Shown here: positions 20,391-25,459 of the stretch, piece after piece
How the letters are laid out: the number at the start of each line of letters is the position of its first letter
How positions within the stretch are numbered: the first letter of the stretch is position 1
Source: a virus
Direction: 5' to 3' (one strand)
Virus record (IMG/VR): IMGVR_UViG_3300032156_001600
Location: 1-25,459 of that record
DNA length: 25,459 nt
Translations under genes and position numbers: made by a program
Notes under the pieces: generated by a model
What the model was told of the DNA's origin: nothing
What the model saw: the letters and a program-made list of their open reading frames with translations, nothing else
Databases searched by the model: none

Positions 20391-21143
20391 ATGGGCGGAT
20401 TTTTCTATTTCGCGGCCGAGGGAACCCGGCACGCGGGGCCGGGCGCCGAGGAGTTGCGGCGGCTGGGTCTGGCGCACCTCATCGGCGAGCCGTTGGCCTG
20501 GCGGGGCTGCGCCGCCGGGCCGGCGGGCCTGGCGGGCACGGTGCTCGCCGCGGGCGCCGAGGCGCAGGCCATCGGCTACTACCCGGACGAGCAGGAGTGG
20601 CGCGAGATCACCCCGGCCCTGGGCCGCGACGAGCAGGCCGGCCGCTGCTGGGTAGGCCGGCGGCGGGGCGAGGCGCCCGGACCCGAGGACCTGGCCCGGC
20701 GGGTGCGGCGGGCCGGTTATGAGGTCCGTTTGGGCGACGGCCGCGTCTGGACGATACCACCGGTGCGCTTCCTGCCCAGCAAATACGGCCTGAGCGAGAC
20801 GGGCGAGTTCCTGGCCGACCCGCTGCCGGAATATGCGCCCTTGACGCGGCAGGCGGAGGCGCTGCGGGCGGAGGTCCTGGAGACGGTGCACGCCGCCCTG
20901 GAGCGGCGGGCCGAACCGCCCACTCGACTAATCCAGGGGCGGCAGGTATATGAATTGTGCGCGGCCTTCTTGGCGATCAATTACCGCGTCGGGATCGTCG
21001 AGGTCTCGGCACTGGGGCTGCTGAACGACCAGACGCTGCCGGCCCTGATGGCGGCGATCCTGGACCTGCCTATCCTAGATGAGCTGCGGGCGGAACTGGC
21101 GGAAAAAAAAAGCGCCGTCTGCGCCGCTGGCGGGCCGGGCTGA
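20391..21143 (+). CDS. tail assembly chaperone, short form (gpG-like)
   Basis: 250 residues, located directly after the tube gene, where lambda has G and T. The N-terminus (GGFFYFAAEGTRHAGPGAEELRRLGLAHLIGEPLAWRG) resembles tube-binding or FN3-like folds used by phage proteins, and residues about 145-250 are helical (LPEYAPLTRQAEALRAEVLETVHAALERR, LIQGRQVYELCAAFLAINYRVGIVEVSAL). The zero-frame protein ends shortly after an A9 run with KKSAVCAAGGPG. The first part would be longer than usual gpG (about 140), so an extra N-terminal domain is fused. It would hold the tape measure for tail assembly. Confidence 0.65.
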   Translation: MGGFFYFAAEGTRHAGPGAEELRRLGLAHLIGEPLAWRGCAAGPAGLAGTVLAAGAEAQAIGYYPDEQEWREITPALGRDEQAGRCWVGRRRGEAPGPEDLARRVRRAGYEVRLGDGRVWTIPPVRFLPSKYGLSETGEFLADPLPEYAPLTRQAEALRAEVLETVHAALERRAEPPTRLIQGRQVYELCAAFLAINYRVGIVEVSALGLLNDQTLPALMAAILDLPILDELRAELAEKKSAVCAAGGPG

Positions 21144-21214
21144 TGCCGGAATATCACCCCACCTACGCGGAGCTGGCGCTGCTGGACGCGATGCTGGAGA
21201 TTGAGGCGCGATGA
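20391..21214 (+). CDS. predicted -1 frameshift product of the tail chaperone (gpGT-like)
   Basis: A -1 slip at the A-tract 21103-21111 replaces the tail KKSAVCAAGGPG with KRRLRRWRAGLMPEYHPTYAELALLDAMLEIEAR and ends at TGA 21212-21214, one base after the ATG of the next gene. Lambda-type phages make G and the elongated GT in a fixed ratio in this way. The extension contains the typical acidic-basic helical end. An alternative is re-initiation at the ATG at 21143 (TGATG) as a separate 23-residue peptide. Confidence 0.65.
21103..21111 (+). promoter_or_regulatory. A9 slippery sequence for -1 frameshift
   Basis: Nine A in the zero frame GAA AAA AAA AGC form an A-AAA-AAA slip site, conspicuous in this GC-rich DNA. 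In the -1 frame the sequence reads on as AAG CGC CGT. Downstream GCGCC and GGGCC segments could fold into a stimulatory hairpin. Confidence 0.7.
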
Positions 21215-21711
21215 TCACCGGCATGAAGATCACCAGCGTGGGGATGCCGACGGAGATTCTTTCGGGCCGCGGGCTGGCGGCGCCGATCCGTCTGGCCCTG
21301 ACCGAGGCGATCGAGGTCTGGCACGGCAAGATGCTGCCGCGACACTTCCGCGGCGGCGCGGCCGAGCGCTACGGCTATCGGCCGCGGAAGGCGGCGACGG
21401 TCAAACGCAAGTACCGCTTCGCGGCCGCGACGGGCAATTACGAGGCCCGGCTGCCGCTGGTGTGGACGGGCCGGCTACGGCGAATGGTCACGTCCGCCGT
21501 CTGCGTGACGACCTCGCGGGCGAAGGGCCGAGGCCACCTCAGGGCGCCGGGGTATGCGCACATGTATAGCCGGGGCGGGAATCGGCCCTACCTGGCCGGT
21601 GAAGTCCTCACCGTGATCGACGATGAGGCGGAGGCCCTGGGCCGGGTCGTGGAGTGGACGCTGACGGCGCTGCTGAACGGCAACCGGCGGCGGCGCGTGC
21701 TGCGGGTGTGA
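21211..21711 (+). CDS. phage virion morphogenesis-type protein
   Basis: 166 residues, start overlapping the end of the frameshift product (ATGA). It has WHGKMLPRHFRGGAAERYGYRPRKAATVKRKYR, then ATGNYEARLPLVWTGRLRRMVTSAV, then YAHMYSRGGNRPYLAGEVLTVIDDEAEALGRVVEWTLTALLNG, a pattern I recognise from phage morphogenesis proteins of the HK97 gp10/Mu G class (helix, positively charged stretch, PLVxTGxLRR turn, final long helix). They complete or join the neck and tail. A Z-type minor tail role is an alternative. Confidence 0.7.
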   Translation: MITGMKITSVGMPTEILSGRGLAAPIRLALTEAIEVWHGKMLPRHFRGGAAERYGYRPRKAATVKRKYRFAAATGNYEARLPLVWTGRLRRMVTSAVCVTTSRAKGRGHLRAPGYAHMYSRGGNRPYLAGEVLTVIDDEAEALGRVVEWTLTALLNGNRRRRVLRV

Positions 21712-21759
21712 GCCGGCCGGGCCCGGCGGGATGCCGGCGGCCGGGTGGACGGAGAAACA

Positions 21760-23370
21760 ATGGGCGATCTGCAGTTTGACATTTTGGTGGAGCACTCTAA
21801 GGCGATCGCCGCCCTGGCGAAGGTGGTGGAGGCCCAGACCCGCGCCGAGCAGGCGGGCCGGCAGATCGGCGAGGAGGGTCGGAAGTCGCAAAGCGCCTGG
21901 GAGCGGTTCGGTCGGGCGAGCGGGCGGGAACTGATGGGCATGGTGACGGGATTGGTATCCGTCTCGGCGGCGGTGGGCGGCATCAAGACGATCTGGGAAA
22001 AGGTGGTGGCCGAAATCACCAAGGCGCACGGTGCCCAGATGAAGCTTGGCGAGGGGAGCTACGAACTCGGCGCGGCCGTCAAGCGGATCAGGGCGCACAC
22101 GGGCTACCGCGGCACCGAGGAGCAAAGCGAGGCGCAATTGCGGGCGGTTTACGCCGCCGGGAAGTTCATGGACGTACAGAAGGCCGCCGACTTCACCATC
22201 GCCGGCGAGACCGCCTTCCGACCCTTGGGGGAGCAGCAGGCGCAGGGATTGACCGTTCAGGCGGCGCGGTTCCTGCAGACGTTCGGGGGGCAGGAGGCGG
22301 GCGAGGAGTTCCTGGAGTTGGCCGGGCGGACCGGCGTGAAGACGAAGGAACAAATGGACATCTTGGGCGGCCAAATGATGACGGGATATCGGCAGGCCCG
22401 TTACCGCGACCCGGCCGAATATATCCGCAGCGTGGGCAGGCTCCTACCCGAGTACAAGGCGGCGGGCGCGAGCCTCCCCCAAGTCATGGCTACGCTGTCG
22501 CAGGCCCGCGCGGCGTCCGAGAGCGGCGAGGAGGCGGAATCGCTGGCGGAGCAAAACCTGAGACTCTTGGAAGACAAGAAGCTGCAAACGGCGGCGGCGA
22601 AGCGGGCCGGCCTCTCGCGGCGGCAATATCTGGCGCAGCCCTTCGCGCGGCGGCAGGAGCAGATGGGGGAATATGTTAGCGCCGAATTGCAGACGGAGGC
22701 CGGGCAGATACGTCTGGGTGAAAAAATCGACAGGCGACGGATCGTGCCGACGAGGACGATGTACAAGGAGGGCGGGGGCGCGGCTTACGCCGTCGCGGCG
22801 GAACCCCTGGAGCAGATCGGTCCGGCGGAGGTGCAGGCAACGGCGGCGGAGGCGGAGGCGGGCGCATTTGAGCCGCGGGAGGCAGTGCGCTCCGAGGCGG
22901 CGCTGCTGAACCGGACGGCGTCGCGCCGGATCGAGATCGGCGAGGATCTCTTGCTACGCTCGGGGGCGATAGTGACGCAATTGCAGGCCGGCCAGGAGGT
23001 GGAGGAGTTCGCGACGGAGACGGGGAAACCGCCGCGCCGCGAGATCTGGGCGGCGGAGGAGGGTCGCGGAAAGCAGATGGCCGTCGCCCGGCAATTGCTG
23101 CGGCAGAAATGGGAGAAGCAATGGGAAGGACCCCTTGAGCGCGGGGAAATAGTCGGGCAGGACCTGGAGAGATATAGGCGGGGTCTCGTCCTCACCAGTC
23201 CGGCGGCGCTATCCACCGGTTGGATGCCCGGCTCGGCGCCGTCTACGGCGGGCGACCTGGGCAAGGTGGTGGAAAGTTTGGACGCCCTCGCCGGGTATAT
23301 GAGCGAGACGGCGAAGAATACCCGCGGGGGCCTGGCGCCGCCGCCGGCCAGTCCACACGCGATGCCGTGA
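21760..23370 (+). CDS. tape measure protein (short)
   Basis: 536 residues; the ATG at 21760 has GGAG five bases upstream, so the GTG at 21745 is not used. It starts with a beta-strand and coiled helix (DLQFDILVEHSKAIAALAKVVEAQTRAEQAGRQIGEEGRKSQSAW), then a hydrophobic segment at about 58-80 (LMGMVTGLVSVSAAVGGIKTIW), then long helical stretches, as expected of tape measures, which set tail length and go through the membrane on injection. The C-terminus is Pro-rich. At roughly 1.5 angstroms per residue it implies a tail around 80 nm. No muramidase or peptidase domain is seen. Lambda gpH is larger, so the tail is shorter than lambda. Confidence 0.8.
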   Translation: MGDLQFDILVEHSKAIAALAKVVEAQTRAEQAGRQIGEEGRKSQSAWERFGRASGRELMGMVTGLVSVSAAVGGIKTIWEKVVAEITKAHGAQMKLGEGSYELGAAVKRIRAHTGYRGTEEQSEAQLRAVYAAGKFMDVQKAADFTIAGETAFRPLGEQQAQGLTVQAARFLQTFGGQEAGEEFLELAGRTGVKTKEQMDILGGQMMTGYRQARYRDPAEYIRSVGRLLPEYKAAGASLPQVMATLSQARAASESGEEAESLAEQNLRLLEDKKLQTAAAKRAGLSRRQYLAQPFARRQEQMGEYVSAELQTEAGQIRLGEKIDRRRIVPTRTMYKEGGGAAYAVAAEPLEQIGPAEVQATAAEAEAGAFEPREAVRSEAALLNRTASRRIEIGEDLLLRSGAIVTQLQAGQEVEEFATETGKPPRREIWAAEEGRGKQMAVARQLLRQKWEKQWEGPLERGEIVGQDLERYRRGLVLTSPAALSTGWMPGSAPSTAGDLGKVVESLDALAGYMSETAKNTRGGLAPPPASPHAMP

Positions 23371-23374
23371 GGGA

Positions 23375-23773
23375 ATGATGACGCTGACCTACGACACCTT
23401 CGCCGGGGTGAATATTTTAGTGCCGACGCGCGGGGTGCCGAATCCGGGCACGCCCCAGGAGGTCCAGATCGAGCGAGTCCCCGGCTGCGAGGGGACGATC
23501 TCGATCATGCACGGCCGGGGCGGACGGCGGATTCAGCTGGTGGGGTTCGCGGTGGCGCAGAGCGGCGCCCTGCTGCTGGCGAGGGAGGCGGCGATCAAAC
23601 AGATGATCGGCGCCACCGGGACGCTGGTGCACTGGTTGGCAGGCTGCGCGACGGCGTACGCGTATTGTCGTATGGAAAACTACTACCTCACCGGCGATAC
23701 GGGCGTGACCCCGACCGGTTGGGTCGATAGCGGCGTGGCGGCGGAGTTCTGGCAGGACTATTGGAGCTATTGA
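23375..23773 (+). CDS. tail-tip/distal tail candidate (M position)
   Basis: 132 residues, with the ATG doubled (23375 or 23378). A beta-rich protein: MTLTYDTFAGVNILVPTRGV, then VQIERVPGCEGTISIMHGRGGRRIQLVGFAVAQSGALLLAREAAIKQMIGATGTLVHW, then YCRMENYYLTGD. The GxxG-x-GGRxIxLxGF motif resembles the distal tail/DNA-circularisation N-terminal or gpM-type ring folds used at tail tips. It follows the tape measure exactly as gpM follows gpH in lambda. No further tip genes (L, K, I, J) are recognised before the fibre candidates, and the protein is short for a complete tip. Confidence 0.6.
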   Translation: MMTLTYDTFAGVNILVPTRGVPNPGTPQEVQIERVPGCEGTISIMHGRGGRRIQLVGFAVAQSGALLLAREAAIKQMIGATGTLVHWLAGCATAYAYCRMENYYLTGDTGVTPTGWVDSGVAAEFWQDYWSY

Positions 23774-23812
23774 AACGAAGATCCGTAAGAAACGAGCAGA
23801 GAGGAGCCGGGC

Positions 23813-24616
23813 ATGGCGGAAGTGTATCCCAGCGATAGCTATCTGGAGCAATCTTTTGTAGGGAACGAACTCATCGGCGCGACGCTGGTGGCGTATGAGG
23901 CGGTGGGTATCCTGCCCTGGCAAAAGCTCTTCTGGCGGCTCTTTGCCGCGCTGGCGCCGGCCGCGGGGCTGCGGGTCTTCGATGAGGGCGGGCTGCTCAT
24001 CGGCGTCAAGGCCGGGGCCTACCGGCTGGGCGGGCAGATACTGACCTACGCCGGCAGCACGGGCAATGCGCTGGCCGACAACAAGGCCGCTATCTATCTG
24101 TATCTCGACGGCGCCGGGGCCCTGGTGGCGACCGAATATTCGGCCTGGCCGACGACGCCGCACCTGCGGCTGGCGGTGGCGACGACCAGCGGCGGGGACA
24201 TCACCGCGATCGTCGATGCGCGGACCGCGGCCCTCTACGCGGCCTTGGGCGGCGAGGCGGGCGATGGCGCCGCGGTGCAGGCCAACGCGACGGGCGGTCT
24301 GCTGATACTATTCACGGCCACGCTAGTCGCCGGCAATACCGTGGCGATCCATACGGCGAACGCCCCCTACAAATATCGCATACTTGACGCCTGGAGCGTG
24401 GCGACCAGCGCCGACGCCGGGACCTGGAAGCTCAGCAATGGGACGAACGATATCACCAACGCCGTGGCCGTGACGGCCGCCGACAAGACCGTCAACCGGG
24501 CCGGGACCATCGACGACGCCTACCACGAGATCGCCGCCGGCGGCACACTGAGCGTGGTCGGCGATGGGACGCTGGCCGACGTGATCGTGTATATCCTGGC
24601 GATGCGGGTGGCGTAA
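23813..24616 (+). CDS. tail fibre/receptor-side structural protein
   Basis: 267 residues with GAGAGGAG just before. N-terminal and middle parts have fibre-like repeated turns ([54 protein letters not shown], then [26 protein letters not shown], a pattern common in phage tail-fibre proteins). Residues about 165-267 form a separate domain ([33 protein letters not shown] to [12 protein letters not shown]) whose layout repeats the extra domain of the capsid decoration protein: K-x-x-I-x-x-AW, G-x-N-x-x-T, AY-x-x-(A)AAG/AAA-x-L, then a closing DV-x-V strand. A host-binding or spike-tip role is inferred. Confidence 0.65.
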   Translation: MAEVYPSDSYLEQSFVGNELIGATLVAYEAVGILPWQKLFWRLFAALAPAAGLRVFDEGGLLIGVKAGAYRLGGQILTYAGSTGNALADNKAAIYLYLDGAGALVATEYSAWPTTPHLRLAVATTSGGDITAIVDARTAALYAALGGEAGDGAAVQANATGGLLILFTATLVAGNTVAIHTANAPYKYRILDAWSVATSADAGTWKLSNGTNDITNAVAVTAADKTVNRAGTIDDAYHEIAAGGTLSVVGDGTLADVIVYILAMRVA

Positions 24617-24626
24617 GGAAGCAAAT

Positions 24627-25459
24627 ATGAATCGCACGCAGATACTGCTGGAGCAGAATTACTGGTTTCAGTCCACCGATACCGGCAACCGCCGCGGAAT
24701 GTCCATCTGGACGCCGTTGCTCGGCGGAGCGGATAACGAGTGGCTGGTCTGGCAACTGGTGCAAGCCGAAGTATCGACGCGGATGGTCTTGCAGGCGGTG
24801 TATTACGCTCGGACGCTGGCGGGAACGTATTTTCACGCCGGCACGGGGGGGGGCATGACTTTCACGGATATGTCAACCACGTTAAACGCCTATGGTTGGC
24901 GGGGGATTTATGGCGCAAAGGCGGCCTATGAGAAGAGTTACAGCATCACGGTTCCGGCGGGTACGACGCGGCTCTATGTCATTGGTCGTCCGCTGAACGA
25001 TCTGACTACTTCGGGCACGGGGACGGTGACCTTATCGGCCGGTACCCTGGTCAAGAGCACTTTGTCGTTCAAGGCGGCGTCGGAAGGCGGCGGCGACTTC
25101 GGGGCGGGCTATAACGATATTGACTGGACGAAATACGCCGTGCTGATCGGCACGAATTGCGGCGGCGCCGCCTGTAAGGTCGAGATTCTCACGGATAGAA
25201 TTCCGGGCATTGGTTTCATCGCCATTAACGACAACGCGGCGGGCGACCCGGAAACGGGTGTTTATGACCCGGCAAGCCTCCAGCCGCTGACGTACTTGCC
25301 CACGCCGCAAACCGGTTGCGGACCGCTGGCCCTGCAAATCGGGGCCGGCGCCGCCTTCTTCTGGGGCGAGGGCCACTGGACGGGACAAATCAACCTCATC
25401 AATCAGGCTTCCACCCATACCTACGGCAACAATACGGCGTGGGCGCCCACCGCCGCCAC
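24627..25459 (+). CDS. large structural/receptor-binding protein, 3' truncated by window end
   Basis: At least 277 codons remain open to the last base; no stop is present. The ATG at 24627 is preceded by AAGGAAGC. The protein starts MNRTQILLEQNYWFQSTDTGN and is rich in Gly, Thr, Tyr and Trp with many short beta-like stretches (TRMVLQAVYYARTL, TVTLSAGTLVKSTLSF, YAVLIGTNCGGAACKVEIL), consistent with a beta-structured fibre or spike. I do not recognise a family. Codons end in A or T more often than in the core genes (many TAT, GAT, ATT, GGT), which suits a recently exchanged host-range gene. It follows the fibre candidate by ten bases and is probably co-transcribed. Confidence 0.65.
   Translation, partial: MNRTQILLEQNYWFQSTDTGNRRGMSIWTPLLGGADNEWLVWQLVQAEVSTRMVLQAVYYARTLAGTYFHAGTGGGMTFTDMSTTLNAYGWRGIYGAKAAYEKSYSITVPAGTTRLYVIGRPLNDLTTSGTGTVTLSAGTLVKSTLSFKAASEGGGDFGAGYNDIDWTKYAVLIGTNCGGAACKVEILTDRIPGIGFIAINDNAAGDPETGVYDPASLQPLTYLPTPQTGCGPLALQIGAGAAFFWGEGHWTGQINLINQASTHTYGNNTAWAPTAA

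Noticed and set aside
1-25459. CRISPR array, IS element, integrase or attachment site
   Set aside because: No regularly spaced direct repeats with unique spacers, no transposase or recombinase motifs, and no convincing duplicated core next to the tRNA were seen.

Overview
The window is one continuous piece of a tailed-phage (siphovirus-type) or prophage genome from a strongly GC-rich bacterium. Every supported gene is on the + strand, mostly with 4-base start/stop overlaps (ATGA, GTGA) or short gaps and with recognisable Shine-Dalgarno sequences. No integrase, repressor, attachment site, CRISPR array or IS transposase is visible, so lytic or temperate lifestyle cannot be decided. The host is not identifiable for certain. 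The GC-rich coding, the style of the structural proteins and the beta-solenoid/FN3-type modules suggest a planctomycete or similar environmental bacterium; this is an inference from general familiarity, not a search.

Region 1 (about 1-7463), early/accessory genes: a small basic protein; a tRNA-like gene with anticodon CAT and initiator-like features; two small unknown genes; a winged-helix protein of the HTH_39 type; a phage metallopeptidase with HELLH; a large ParB-like protein; a DUF1508/YegP-like protein; a RuvC-like resolvase; a probable replication-initiator/replisome-organiser-like protein whose linker carries an in-frame palindromic insertion; and a lipoprotein/membrane protein. Together they look like a DNA replication, recombination and segregation set with one envelope protein at its end.

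Region 2 (7464-7877) is the only long gene-poor stretch. It has nested inverted repeats, AT-rich islands and five GCGCGC runs directly upstream of the packaging genes, which makes it a candidate cos/pac or control region.

Region 3 (7878-25459) is a packaging, head and tail module in nearly the same order as phage lambda: small terminase (Nu1-like), two inserted genes (a DnaA domain IV-like protein and a possible Mom/GNAT-like protein), large terminase (gpA family), a small zinc-ribbon protein, a W-position protein, portal (gpB), S49 protease with a nested in-frame scaffold (C/Nu3), decoration protein (D position), major capsid protein (E), a small membrane protein (FI position), an FII-like adaptor, a small tail-completion candidate, tail terminator (U) fused to beta-solenoid and FN3-like domains, tail tube (V), tail chaperone with a probable programmed -1 frameshift (G/GT), a morphogenesis protein, tape measure (H), a tail-tip protein, and two receptor-side or fibre proteins, the last cut by the window end.

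The most informative observations are the A9 slippery site that extends the tail chaperone exactly to the next gene's start, the nested scaffold, the 34-bp AT-rich perfect palindrome at 12154-12187, the DnaA domain IV protein inside the packaging operon, the three-domain tail-terminator fusion, the C-terminal domain apparently shared by the capsid decoration protein and a fibre protein, and the palindromic element inserted in frame in the replication-like gene.
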